Notes: generated from the letters alone by a model not told the origin. A DNA stretch of 64,000 bases from Bin87 sp965204395 (GCA_965204395.1 OZ241987.1:1798001-1862000); one strand, 5' to 3'. Positions 51,691 through 60,674 are shown, counted from the stretch's first letter. A program made the numbers and translations.

Positions 51691-52428
51691 TCACTCGCCC
51701 CGCAACCGGCGGATCTGGTCCTCCAGTTCCCGGACCCTGGCTTCGGCCTGGAGGCGGGCTTCCCTTTCTCGATTCAACGCTTCGGTTTCCTGGGCAAAGG
51801 CTTGGCGCAGCGACTCAAAGGTGGCGACGGGCTCGCCGGTGGTGGGGTCGTACCAGACCAGATGCCCATCGATCCAGCGCACGTCAACGTTCAGGATGGC
51901 GCTGTGGCCCTGCAGGCTGCCGTCGGGCAGTTCTTCAATCGGGATGGGCTCGTACTGTCCACCCACCAACCGGTCCCCGGCTAACCTGGTACCGTGAAAC
52001 TGGCCGGTTTCGTCGAACCGCCAGTATTCAGGAATGTCCAGGGCCGCGTAGGTGATTCGCTTGTCCACGGCGTCCCTGCGTCCGGTTGACTCCGAGGCCA
52101 CTTCCAGCACGAAATCGGGCGGCTTGCCCTGCTCTGATATGACGTAGCCGTTGCGGGCGCGGAAGACGTCCGGGTAGGCGTTGAAGGACACCAGCATGTC
52201 CGGGTAGGGCACCCCAGTCATGTCGGCCAACTCGGCGGGCAGAACCGTCGTGAGGTAGCGATCTCCACCCATCACGGTGTTGTCGAGGTTGCCGAGATAT
52301 TGGGCCAGGAAGTGCGCGCTGCCGGTGATGGTCAGATGGTCAAATACGGTCATCTTCTCGTCGGGGACAAAGGGAGTGTCCGGCAGTGGGTAGGTGGGAA
52401 GAGATTTGGGCGATTTGGCGGTGGTCAT
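51691..52428 (-). CDS. Uma2 family protein, array copy 3 (divergent)
   Basis: A 245-residue Uma2 protein whose sequence departs from copies 1, 2 and 4 (MTTAKSPKSLPTYPLPDTPF; PYPDMLVSFNAYPDVFRARN; DKRITYAALDIPEYWRFD), while its leader and spacer remain nearly identical to copy 1. It has one extra heptad (ALNRERE). This mosaic points to gene conversion or replacement of the coding part. TATAAT at 52492-52497. Confidence 0.92.
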   Translation of the reverse strand: MTTAKSPKSLPTYPLPDTPFVPDEKMTVFDHLTITGSAHFLAQYLGNLDNTVMGGDRYLTTVLPAELADMTGVPYPDMLVSFNAYPDVFRARNGYVISEQGKPPDFVLEVASESTGRRDAVDKRITYAALDIPEYWRFDETGQFHGTRLAGDRLVGGQYEPIPIEELPDGSLQGHSAILNVDVRWIDGHLVWYDPTTGEPVATFESLRQAFAQETEALNREREARLQAEARVRELEDQIRRLRGE

Positions 52429-52491
52429 GCTGAGCCTCGCCGGGTCTGTCGAGTATTAGGTTGGTCTGCGAAACGGTGGGCGTGGGATGGA

Positions 52492-52497
52492 ATTATA
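52492..52497 (-). promoter_or_regulatory. -10 element, array copy 3
   Basis: Minus-strand TATAAT, 64 bp from the ATG; the leader matches copy 1 almost base for base. Confidence 0.55.
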
Positions 52498-52644
52498 CCC
52501 CGCGCCGGGTTTGGCCTGCGGCGACACGCCGCCGCTTGGCCGCCACATCGCCGCGTCCGGCCAATGTCGATCTAACATGAGCCCGCAGGTGTACCCTTTG
52601 CCAATACGCGCAAACTGCACCTGCCCGATGCCCCTTCGTGGCGA

Positions 52645-53382
52645 TCACTCGCCCCGCAGACGGCGGATCTGGTCCTCCAGTTCCCGGACCCTGGCTTCGG
52701 CCTGGAGGCGGGCTTCCCGTTCCCGGTTCAACGCCTCACGTTCCTGCGCCAGGGTTTGACGTACGGATTCCAGGGTGGCGATGGGCTCCCCGGTTGCTGG
52801 GTTGTACCAGACCAGTTCCCCGTCGACCCAGCGCGTGTCGACGTTCAGGATGGCGCTGTGCCCCCGCAGGCTGCCGTCGGGCAGTTCTTCAATGGGGATG
52901 GGCTCGTATCGCCCGCCCACCAGCCGATCGCCGGCCAGCCGGGCGCCGTGAAACTGGCCGGTCTCGTCGAACCGCCAGTATTCTGGGATACGCAGGTCGG
53001 CGTAGGTGATTCGCTTGTCCACGGTGTCCCTGTGCCCGGTTGACGGCGAGGCAATTTCCAGCACGAAATCGGGGGGCTTGCCCTGCTCGGAGATGACGTA
53101 ACCGTTGCGGGCGCGACAGGTGGCTGGGTCGGCGTTGAGGGCGACCAGCAGGTCGGGGTAGGGAACGCCGGTCATATCGGGGAGTTCGGCAGGTGGGACC
53201 GACGTGATGTAGTGTTCGGCGTCCATGACGGTGGTTTCGGGGTTGCCGAGATGCTGAGCGAGGTAGTGGGCGTTGCCGGGCAGTGTCAGGTGGCGAGCGG
53301 CGGTCATCTTTTCGTCTTGGATCTCGGGAGGATCCGGGAGGGGGAAGAAGGGCGGAGATTTTTGCGTGTTGGCGGTGGTCAT
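52645..53382 (-). CDS. Uma2 family protein, array copy 4
   Basis: A 245-residue Uma2 protein, very close to copies 1 and 2, with one extra heptad (ALNRERE). Its leader differs beyond about 40 bp upstream (TATAAT at 53447-53452, 65 bp from ATG), marking the outer edge of the array. Start ATG 53382 as in the others; a frame from 53469 is not needed. Confidence 0.92.
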   Translation of the reverse strand: MTTANTQKSPPFFPLPDPPEIQDEKMTAARHLTLPGNAHYLAQHLGNPETTVMDAEHYITSVPPAELPDMTGVPYPDLLVALNADPATCRARNGYVISEQGKPPDFVLEIASPSTGHRDTVDKRITYADLRIPEYWRFDETGQFHGARLAGDRLVGGRYEPIPIEELPDGSLRGHSAILNVDTRWVDGELVWYNPATGEPIATLESVRQTLAQEREALNREREARLQAEARVRELEDQIRRLRGE

Positions 53383-53446
53383 GCTGAGCCTCGCCGGGTC
53401 TGTTGGTTGCGCGGTCGGTCTGAGATGCGGCAAGTGTCGGATTCGG

Positions 53447-53452
53447 ATTATA
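53447..53452 (-). promoter_or_regulatory. -10 element, array copy 4
   Basis: Minus-strand TATAAT at the outer edge of the array. Confidence 0.5.
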
Positions 53453-53492
53453 ACCCGCTCAGAGCACACCCTCGCAGGTATGCCTCTTGGGG

Positions 53493-54644
53493 TTATGCGT
53501 ACAGCCGGTTCAGGTTGGCGTACCGGTCTGGGTCCAGATCCTTATCTGCCAGCGCGGGATGGTCGTGGCCGTAGCGGTGGGCGCGGAATACGGAGTTGGC
53601 GAGACCCGAGACGGAACCGCCCACGCCGAAGCCGCTCTGCCCCAGGAAGGGATTGATGTACTCCCACACGATTTCCCCGGCCGGCGTCACCTCGAATATC
53701 CGGCCCGGCGCGCCCTCGCAGATCAGCGTGTTGCCGTTGGGCAGGCGTTCGGCGCCGCTGATGTGGTAGCTGTAGAAGGATATGGGCGGGTCGCCCCGGT
53801 ATTCCCAGGCAACCTCGTTGGTGGCCGGGTCAACTTCAATCACCCGCGAGTGGGTGACGCCCCGTTTGTGCGGGCCATTGTCGAAGAGGAGCACCCGCCC
53901 GTTGACCAGCATGGTGGGGTGATGCTGGCGGGAGATATTCCCACGGCCCCACTTCCAACGGAACTCGCCGGTGGCTTGGTCAACAATGCCCACGGTGTCG
54001 GTCTGGCGGAAGCTGACCAGCAGGTCGCCCTCGTGGGTGACGTTCAGGGCGTTCTGGTGCGTCCACTCCTCGCGCCCTTCCGGGAAGCCGATCCAGTCCT
54101 CATCGAAATCCAGATGATCCCACGATGTCCATTCGTACACCACGTCGCCGGCCGGAGTAATCTCGCGCACCACGTCGCCCAGCATGCCGCGTCCCTCGCC
54201 GTCATCGTGCCCGCCCTTGACCCGCCGCGAGATCTCCTCGGGGATCAGTTCCCACGTCAGCACCAGGGTGTTGCCGTTGGGCAGCCGCTCAAAGTCGTGG
54301 TGCAGCAGCGGATACCGGTATTCCCAAACGACGTTGCCGTCCCAGTCAATCTCCAGGATGGCCCCGGACACCGTGCGCCCGCCCCGCGGCAGCAGTTCCA
54401 TCTCCGGACGCTCCAGGAACGAGGTCTCCGCCGCCGGCCCGGTGCGCAGCAGCAGGTTCCCGTTGGGCAGCAGGTACGAGTAGCCGATGCCCCGGTCGGA
54501 ATGCCATCGGTGGCAGATGCGTCCCTCCATGTCGATGAGGCGCGATTCGTGCCCGTTCAGGTTGGTCACCAGGGTGTAACCCCGGTACGCCTGCCGGGGG
54601 TTGTAGTGAATCAGACCGTTCGGATGGTTGTTGGACCAACCCAT
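53493..54644 (-). CDS. Arylsulfotransferase-like beta-propeller protein
   Basis: A 383-residue protein of the ASST-like group, a six-bladed propeller made of repeats such as GNVVWEYRYPLLHHDFERLPNGNTLVL and GEIVWEYINP. Conserved His residues (LLHHDFERLPNG; HQNALNVT; YSYHISGAERLPNGN) correspond to the propeller centre where ASST carries its catalytic His. No signal peptide, unlike periplasmic ASST, so catalytic activity is uncertain. ATG 54644 has AAAGGAG 9 bases upstream. Confidence 0.82.
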   Translation of the reverse strand: MGWSNNHPNGLIHYNPRQAYRGYTLVTNLNGHESRLIDMEGRICHRWHSDRGIGYSYLLPNGNLLLRTGPAAETSFLERPEMELLPRGGRTVSGAILEIDWDGNVVWEYRYPLLHHDFERLPNGNTLVLTWELIPEEISRRVKGGHDDGEGRGMLGDVVREITPAGDVVYEWTSWDHLDFDEDWIGFPEGREEWTHQNALNVTHEGDLLVSFRQTDTVGIVDQATGEFRWKWGRGNISRQHHPTMLVNGRVLLFDNGPHKRGVTHSRVIEVDPATNEVAWEYRGDPPISFYSYHISGAERLPNGNTLICEGAPGRIFEVTPAGEIVWEYINPFLGQSGFGVGGSVSGLANSVFRAHRYGHDHPALADKDLDPDRYANLNRLYA

Positions 54645-54685
54645 GGCTGTTGCTCCTTTGACGTATCTGGCGAAATTGCGGGCTG

Positions 54686-54691
54686 TATAAT
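54686..54691 (+). promoter_or_regulatory. -10 element of the racemase-fold gene
   Basis: TATAAT 31 bp before ATG 54722. The TATAATA stretch is nearly symmetrical and could also serve the divergent ASST-like gene. Confidence 0.45.
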
Positions 54692-54721
54692 ACCCCGAAC
54701 AACCGACGGGAGCATGGCAAA

Positions 54722-55546
54722 ATGGCAGATTTGACGAGCACGCGCCGCATCGGGGCACTGGTGCCCGCGACCAATCCGGTGGTCGAACCTGATTTCTACC
54801 GGGTGGTGCCGCCGGAGATCACCGTCCACTTCGAGCGCATGTGGAACGGCGCGTGGGGCAGCCAGCCCGACACATCCGCCGACTCCGGCCACCGGCTCAG
54901 CATGAGCAGCGCGGAGGCCAATGAGGTGGAGTGGGCGCTGTTCGGGTTCGACGTGGGCAAGATGAACGACGACGTAGCGCGCGGCGCCAGCGCGCTGTCC
55001 AACATCGGCCCCGACGTTCTGGTGTACGCCTGCACCTCCGGCACCTGGCACAAGGGCTACATGGCCTACGACCAGTCGATGGCGAAGCTTATGGAGGATG
55101 CCAGCGGCGTCGAGTCGATAACCGCCGTCAGTTCCTGCATCGCCGCCATGCGCCACATGGGCAGCCGCAAGCTGAGCATCGCCGGCCCATACCGCAACTA
55201 CCACCTGCGCAACCGCCTCAAGCCGCTGATGGAAGAGGCGGGATTTGAGGTTTTCAGCGCGGACGGCGCGCCGTGGATGGAAAACTCCATGAACCCCCGG
55301 GAGATCGACATGGACCCGCCCCAGGCCATCGTCGATTTCGCCGCCGAGGTCGCTCAGGACGACGCCGACACCATATTCCTGCCCGGCACGGCGTGGCGCG
55401 CGCTGGATGCTGCGGAAGAACTGGAGCAACGGCTGGGCAAAACGGTGATTACCGTGAACCAGGCCACCATCTGGGCGGCCCTGCGCCATCTGGGATGGAC
55501 GAAACCCATCGACGGCTTTGGCAGCCTGCTGCGCAACTTGGAGTAG
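54722..55546 (+). CDS. Asp/Glu racemase superfamily protein (maleate isomerase-like)
   Basis: A 274-residue protein of the maleate cis-trans isomerase/arylmalonate decarboxylase group. RIGALVPATNPVVEPDFYRVVPPEITVHFERMW is the family start, and the first catalytic Cys lies in VLVYACTSGT. The second Cys position of the fold reads VITVNQATIWAALR, with Asn where many members have Cys, so chemistry may be one-base or altered. GGGAG is 10 bases before ATG. Confidence 0.85.
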   Translation: MADLTSTRRIGALVPATNPVVEPDFYRVVPPEITVHFERMWNGAWGSQPDTSADSGHRLSMSSAEANEVEWALFGFDVGKMNDDVARGASALSNIGPDVLVYACTSGTWHKGYMAYDQSMAKLMEDASGVESITAVSSCIAAMRHMGSRKLSIAGPYRNYHLRNRLKPLMEEAGFEVFSADGAPWMENSMNPREIDMDPPQAIVDFAAEVAQDDADTIFLPGTAWRALDAAEELEQRLGKTVITVNQATIWAALRHLGWTKPIDGFGSLLRNLE

Positions 55547-55795
55547 GCGGCGCATACCCGTCCCTCGACCCCATGGAATCCGGTTGCCGCTTCGCCCGGC
55601 AAACCCTCGACGATCCGCAGCTGTAGGTACCGGCGGCGGGAGTTGATGCGGTTGTAAAATCGGCGTCTGCGGCCGGCCGGGGCGATGAGCGGCTCCCGTT
55701 CGCCCCGTTGCCGTCAAAAAAGCGGCGGTTTGAAAGCATCCCGCACGCGATACCCGCGAAACCGCGTGAGCGCCGGTCCGGGGGAGTGGATTGGA

Positions 55796-57715
55796 ATGGG
55801 CAAAGTTGGCATAGTCGTAGTTTTCCTGGCTGCCTGTATCTTGTTGGTCCTGGCGGGTGAGGCGTACGCTGGGGAGCCGGCCTGCCCCACAAGTTGGCCT
55901 GAATCAGACCACCAGGATTTCTTTACCGATTCCGACGGCGGGAACTGGTTCATCATCCGCAGCGCCGACAGCAACGGCTACGAAACGGTGCGCGCTTACC
56001 CCGCCAGCGAACAATACGATGCTGGGTACGTTCCCAACTCGCCGGACGAAGTTTGCCACCTGCTGGTGCGACGCCCCGGGAATGACGAGGATCTGGCCGA
56101 GCCGAAGCAGATGACTTTCCCGCGGGAGCGGGAGGAGGAACCGCCCAGCGCGGCGACGCCCACCGTCCCTCCGGGCGGCATAACCGTCGCCCCCGGCGCC
56201 AGTTGGGGCGATCTGTTCGCTGACTTCACAGAGGCGGAACGGTCCTGCATATCCGGCGCGCTCGGCGAGGACCTGCTCGCCGTGGCCGTGGATACTCCAG
56301 TCCATCGTCCGGGGGACATCCGGGAATGGGAGGTGACCATATTCGGCTGCCTGTCCCAGGACACGGCCATCACGCTGTTTCTATCAATTTTCTTTGCCCA
56401 CTTGGGCGTGACGACCGAATTGCCCGACGCGGCCACCGCCTGCATGAGGGACGTGCTGGCCAACGCCGACATTCCGACCCTGGTCGGCGGGCTCGGGCCA
56501 AACCCCACCGCCGCACAGGCGGAAGCGATGATCACCTTCTTTTTCGGCATGGCGACCTGCGGAACGCCCACCACCGGGATCGGTCCCGGCGGTTTGCCCG
56601 GCGACGAGACCTTGCTGTGGAGTTTCGCCACCGGCGGTTGGGTGGCGGTCGCCCCCGCCGTGCTCGATGGCGTGGTGTACGTCGGATCGGCTGACCAACA
56701 CGTGTACGCCCTGAACGCGGCGGACGGAAGCGAATTGTGGAGCTTTGCCACGGGCGATGCGGTCAACTCCACCCCCACGGTGGCCGATGGCGTGGTGTAC
56801 GTCGGTTCCAACGACAATCACCTGTACGCGCTGGACGCTGCCACCGGCAACCTGCTGTGGAGCCACGACGCCGGCGCCTGGGTCCAATACTCGCCCACCG
56901 TCAGCGGCGGCATGGTCTATGCGACCGCTGGGGTCGGCGACGAGCCCAGGGTGGCAGCCCTGGACGCCGCAACGGGCGCACTGGTGTGGACCGCGCAGGA
57001 CACCCATCCTTCCGACCCGCAATTCACCCCCACCGTAGTCGGCCAACTGGTGTACGTGCCGGGAGCGGAATACGGCGTGTTCCGAGCCCTGGACGCCGCC
57101 ACCGGCGAAGTCGCGTGGACCGCATCGGTCGGCAGTTACGTGGACTCTGCGCCCACGGTGATCGACGGTGTGGTGTACCTGACCGTGGTGAACGAGGCTT
57201 ACGCGCTGGACGAGGCAACCGGCGCGGTGATCTGGCGCTACGGCACCGGCCGGCTCCCGGCGCGGGATTTCCCGGCGCTGGTGGCCGACGGCGTGTACTA
57301 TCTCTCGCCCGACGAGTTCGTCCATGCCCTGAATGCGGCCACGGGAGAATTGCTCTGGACTTATCAGGCAAGCGGTCCCATCAACGCCGCGCCGGTAGTG
57401 GCCGACGGCTCGCTGTTTACCGCTACCGAGAGTGGCGTGATCGTTGCGCTGGACGCGACCAGCGGGGCTGAGCTTTGGAGCCTGTCCGTCGAGGGCAGGG
57501 GTCTGCAAAACCTGACGGTGGCCGACGATGTCCTCTACTTTGAGACGGACGAGGGCTTCCTGTCCGCCGTGAGCGCATCCCATGGGGCGCACATCAGGGA
57601 CTTCCAAAAGGGCTACATCATGGATGTCAGGACCTACACCGTCCACGACGGCGTTGTGTACTTCGGCTCTTTGTCCAACGGCGTGCACGCCTACGCCGCT
57701 CCCAGCGCGCCGTGA
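55796..57715 (+). CDS. Secreted PQQ-type beta-propeller protein
   Basis: A 639-residue exported protein. Signal peptide GKVGIVVVFLAACILLVLAGEAYA, a unique Cys-bearing N-terminal region (residues about 25-260), then about eight PQQ-like blades with the pattern VDGVVYVGS...LYALDAATGNLLWS. Such propellers often bind proteins (BamB-like) rather than PQQ; no PQQ dehydrogenase ligands are evident. ATG 55796 has GGGGGAG at 10 bases. The S9 peptidase follows closely on the same strand. Confidence 0.88.
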   Translation: MGKVGIVVVFLAACILLVLAGEAYAGEPACPTSWPESDHQDFFTDSDGGNWFIIRSADSNGYETVRAYPASEQYDAGYVPNSPDEVCHLLVRRPGNDEDLAEPKQMTFPREREEEPPSAATPTVPPGGITVAPGASWGDLFADFTEAERSCISGALGEDLLAVAVDTPVHRPGDIREWEVTIFGCLSQDTAITLFLSIFFAHLGVTTELPDAATACMRDVLANADIPTLVGGLGPNPTAAQAEAMITFFFGMATCGTPTTGIGPGGLPGDETLLWSFATGGWVAVAPAVLDGVVYVGSADQHVYALNAADGSELWSFATGDAVNSTPTVADGVVYVGSNDNHLYALDAATGNLLWSHDAGAWVQYSPTVSGGMVYATAGVGDEPRVAALDAATGALVWTAQDTHPSDPQFTPTVVGQLVYVPGAEYGVFRALDAATGEVAWTASVGSYVDSAPTVIDGVVYLTVVNEAYALDEATGAVIWRYGTGRLPARDFPALVADGVYYLSPDEFVHALNAATGELLWTYQASGPINAAPVVADGSLFTATESGVIVALDATSGAELWSLSVEGRGLQNLTVADDVLYFETDEGFLSAVSASHGAHIRDFQKGYIMDVRTYTVHDGVVYFGSLSNGVHAYAAPSAP

Positions 57716-57718
57716 TGC

Positions 57719-57724
57719 TATAAC
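57719..57724 (+). promoter_or_regulatory. -10-like site of the S9 peptidase gene
   Basis: TATAAC ends 5 bases before ATG 57730, so RNA would start at or next to the start codon (leaderless). It overlaps the end of the PQQ gene. No -35. Confidence 0.35.
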
Positions 57725-57729
57725 ATCAC

Positions 57730-59682
57730 ATGAGCAAACCCACCGTCGCTCCCTATGGTTCCTGGAAGTCGCCGATCACGCTGGATATGGTGGCGCACGG
57801 CACGGTGAACCTGATGCGCATCGCGCTGGACGGCCCCGACACCTATTGGGCGGAGGTGCGCCCGGCCGAGGATGGCCGAACCGTCATCGTCAAGCGGCAT
57901 CCCGACGGATACCTGGAAGATGTAACGCCGCCGGGTTTCAGTTCGGTGTCGATGGTGAACGAGTACGGGACGCGCAGTTTCACCGTTGCGGACGGAGTCG
58001 TTTACTTCTCCAACGGCTCCGACCAAAGGGTGTACCGCCACCGGCCCGGGGAGGCGCCCGTGCCCATCACGCCGGCCGGCGAGTTTCGGTACGGCAGCAA
58101 GGTGTTCAACCGGCGGTTGGGGCGCATCATCTGCATCCGGGAGAACCACACCGACCCGGACGAAGACCATCCCCTCAGCGAAATCGTCGCCATCGACGTC
58201 GAGGGACGCCACGCGCCCGAAGTGCTGCTGGCGGACAACGATTTTCACAGCTCGCCGTGCCTCAGCCCCGACGGAAGGCAACTGGCGTGGCTCACCTGGG
58301 ACCACCCCAACATGCCGTGGGACGGCACCGAACTGTGGATGGCCGCCCTGCGGGAAGACGGGAGCATGGGAGAACCCGAATTCGTCGCCGGCGGCATCGA
58401 CGAGGCGGTGATACAGCCGGAATGGTCGCTCACCGGAGACCTGTGCTTCATATCCGACCGTACCGATTGGGCCAACCTGTACCGGTGGCGCGACGGTGAG
58501 GTGGAGCCGATCTACCCCATGGAGGCCGAGTTCGCCCGGTCAAACTGGTGGGTCGGCATGTGCTCCTACGGGTTCGATTCGCCCAACAGCCTGGTCTGCT
58601 CCTATTCCCATCGGGGTCATTGGAGCCTGGCCCGCGTATCGTTGGACGATAAACGCCTCACGCCCATCGACTTCCCCCACTGGGAGATGGGACACGGCGA
58701 CCTGCAGGTTGACCCGGGCCGGGTCGTGCTGGTGGCCGGTTCGCCGGTTCAACCCATGTCGCTGATGGAGGTGAACCTGGAGGACGGCGCGGTGGAGGTC
58801 CTGCGCGTCGAATACGAAGAGGACCTTCCGCCCGGATATACCTCTTTGCCGGAGACCGTAGCGTTCCCCACCGACAACGACGAGACGGCCCACGCGTTCT
58901 TCTATCCCCCCGCCAACCGGGATTACGTCGCGCCCGACGGCGACAAGCCCCCGATGGTGGTCCTGTGCCACGGCGGGCCCTACAGCGCGGCGTCTGCGGA
59001 CCTGAACCTCACGACGCAATACTGGACCAGCCGCGGCGTGGCGGTGATGGATGTCAACTACGGAGGCAGCACCGGATACGGCAGGCACTACCGCGAGCGT
59101 CTGATCGGCGAATGGGGCGTGGTGGACGTGGACGACTGCGTCAACGCCGCGCTGTACGCGGTGGGTCGCGGCGATGCCGACGGCCAGCGCGTCGCCATCA
59201 GCGGCGGCAGCGCCGGCGGTTTCACCGCTCTGGCGTCGCTGGCGTTCCGGGACGTTTTCAAGGCCGGGGCCAGCTACTTCGGGGTCAGCGACCTGGAGGC
59301 CCTGCTCAGCGGCATCCACAAGTTCGACGCCCACAGCCTGGTCGGCCTCGTGGGGCCATATCCCCTTTACCGGCGACGCTATATCCAACGCTCGCCGATC
59401 AACTTTCCGGAGTACACCACCTGCCCGGTCATATTTTTCCAGGGGCTGGAGGACACCATCGTGCCGGCGATCCAGTCGGAGGAGATGTTCAATACCCTGA
59501 AGGCAAGCGGAGTTCCCACGGCCTACCTGGCCTTTGAGGGTGAGTATCACGGCTTCCGCATGGCGGAAACCATCAAGGCGTGCCTGTCCGCCGAGTTCTA
59601 TTTCTATTCGCGGATCTTCGGCTTCGAGCCGGCGGACGACCTGGCACCAGTCCCCATCGAAAACTTCCCGCCGGTTCATTGA
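57730..59682 (+). CDS. S9 prolyl oligopeptidase-family peptidase
   Basis: A 650-residue cytoplasmic-type peptidase. An N-terminal beta-propeller (about 20-400) is followed by an alpha/beta-hydrolase domain. Catalytic triad: Ser494 in GGSAGG, Asp575 in GLEDTIVP, His607 in GEYHGFR; the oxyanion region is VVLCHGGPYSA. Acylaminoacyl-peptidase/dipeptidyl-peptidase-like enzymes of this size release N-terminal residues or small peptides. No signal peptide. Confidence 0.93.
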   Translation: MSKPTVAPYGSWKSPITLDMVAHGTVNLMRIALDGPDTYWAEVRPAEDGRTVIVKRHPDGYLEDVTPPGFSSVSMVNEYGTRSFTVADGVVYFSNGSDQRVYRHRPGEAPVPITPAGEFRYGSKVFNRRLGRIICIRENHTDPDEDHPLSEIVAIDVEGRHAPEVLLADNDFHSSPCLSPDGRQLAWLTWDHPNMPWDGTELWMAALREDGSMGEPEFVAGGIDEAVIQPEWSLTGDLCFISDRTDWANLYRWRDGEVEPIYPMEAEFARSNWWVGMCSYGFDSPNSLVCSYSHRGHWSLARVSLDDKRLTPIDFPHWEMGHGDLQVDPGRVVLVAGSPVQPMSLMEVNLEDGAVEVLRVEYEEDLPPGYTSLPETVAFPTDNDETAHAFFYPPANRDYVAPDGDKPPMVVLCHGGPYSAASADLNLTTQYWTSRGVAVMDVNYGGSTGYGRHYRERLIGEWGVVDVDDCVNAALYAVGRGDADGQRVAISGGSAGGFTALASLAFRDVFKAGASYFGVSDLEALLSGIHKFDAHSLVGLVGPYPLYRRRYIQRSPINFPEYTTCPVIFFQGLEDTIVPAIQSEEMFNTLKASGVPTAYLAFEGEYHGFRMAETIKACLSAEFYFYSRIFGFEPADDLAPVPIENFPPVH

Positions 59683-59872
59683 TATAGGGGGCCGGCCCTA
59701 CTTGCTCACGTTTCTCCTGCGGGGCCTGGGCAGCGGTTGGCGGCTCTGCGGGCGCCTGCGAAGAAGGGAGAACCAACGGTTTGGGACGGAAAGTTTATCC
59801 GAGCGACTCCCTGATGTCGGAACGTACTCCTCAGGAAATGAACTCGGCGGCCGGGGTGGCGTAGCATTATGG
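59683..59872. other. Short intergenic region
   Basis: No gene seen. It starts with a small palindrome TAGGGGGCCGGCCCTA just after the S9 stop, with no T tract. Confidence 0.4.
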
Positions 59873-60061
59873 CTATTCGGCTTCTTGCTTCTCTTTTTCA
59901 TCCTCATGGTTCGTCGACATTGGGCTGGCATGGTCAGAGTTTGACTTTTCTGGCGGTTTCGGCGGCTTGGCCGGCTCCAATGCGCTTTCGAACATGATCG
60001 AGGTAATTCCATAGACAAGCCCCTTCGGCAAGGGCTTATCACGTCGGTATCTGAACGACAT
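59873..60061 (-). CDS. Small charged protein, 62 residues
   Basis: MSFRYRRDKPLPKGLVYGIT then a Pro/Lys/Glu-rich tail (PAKPPKPPEKSN, EDEKEKQEAE). No family recognised. It begins 1 base after the stop of the membrane gene upstream and has GGGAGGTG as RBS, which supports real, coupled translation. Confidence 0.55.
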   Translation of the reverse strand: MSFRYRRDKPLPKGLVYGITSIMFESALEPAKPPKPPEKSNSDHASPMSTNHEDEKEKQEAE

Positions 60062-60062
60062 T

Positions 60063-60662
60063 TCACACCTCCCTATTGACGTCGTGCTGTCGTCGCGCCG
60101 CCCAACACAGAGGTGGGCTATCTTTTGCTGCCGGGCTGTCCAACTCTATGAGAACGTCCACTGCTTCAATCCAACGCGGCATCGCCAAGCTCATGCTAAT
60201 GGTATTGGATTCCCCAGGTTCCAAAGAGATCCTCGCATTCACCTGTGAGAGAGTGTAGTTGACGTTCCAAGGGAACTCAATAGGTACTCCATCAGAGTCT
60301 ATTGGTAAACCATCGAACTCCAAGTAGGGTGCGTATTCGCTAATCTTGTTTTCTATATCGGCATCGTTGTATGGACCCAGTACTCGGATTAACCATCTCA
60401 ATCTCGTAACTCGTACCGCCACTCTGGACGTGTTAGTCAGAACAACTACCGCACTCAACGAATTGTAAGAGGGACTGGATCGATGGCTGGTCACGGTAAG
60501 ATCCATCTTGATGGCTGGCTCTCTGACCCTGAACACCTTGAACCGCCACCATGCCAGGAACAGCGTTGCCCCGGCAATAATCAACGGCGACAGATAGAAA
60601 ACAATCTGTACTGCCGCCACTACTGTGTCCAGGGCCGAAGTTTCCATACTTGCGCCGTGCAT
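60063..60662 (-). CDS. Membrane protein of unknown function
   Basis: A 199-residue protein with one membrane segment (IVFYLSPLIIAGATLFLAWW) near the N-terminus and a beta-rich outer domain (LSAVVVLTNTSRVAVRVTRLRWLI; ARISLEPGESNTISMSLAMPRWI). AT-richer than most of the window. It lies 12 bp after the methyltransferase stop, on the same strand, with the small gene behind it. The three-gene order could be a defence cassette, but only the methyltransferase is identifiable. Confidence 0.7.
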   Translation of the reverse strand: MHGASMETSALDTVVAAVQIVFYLSPLIIAGATLFLAWWRFKVFRVREPAIKMDLTVTSHRSSPSYNSLSAVVVLTNTSRVAVRVTRLRWLIRVLGPYNDADIENKISEYAPYLEFDGLPIDSDGVPIEFPWNVNYTLSQVNARISLEPGESNTISMSLAMPRWIEAVDVLIELDSPAAKDSPPLCWAARRQHDVNREV

Positions 60663-60674
60663 GGCAGTATTCCA

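Larger units (their letters stand above)
49738..53490. repeat. Tandem array of four Uma2 gene units (about 0.95 kb each)
   Basis: Units begin at 49738, 50713, 51646 and 52600 with ACCAATACGCGCAAACTGCA (the last has a G for A at the first base) and have lengths 975, 933 and 954 bp. Each holds one Uma2 gene, a 64-bp leader with TATAAT, and a conserved spacer (GCCTGCGGCGACACGCCGCC and GCGTCCGGCCAATGTCGA). The differences are multiples of 21 bp. The start of each unit equals the 5' end of the SDR gene, so the array grew from a duplication that included it. Confidence 0.9.

Noticed and set aside
49738..53490. CRISPR array or satellite repeat
   Set aside because: Units are about 0.95 kb and each encodes a full Uma2 protein; no short repeat-spacer pattern exists anywhere in the window.
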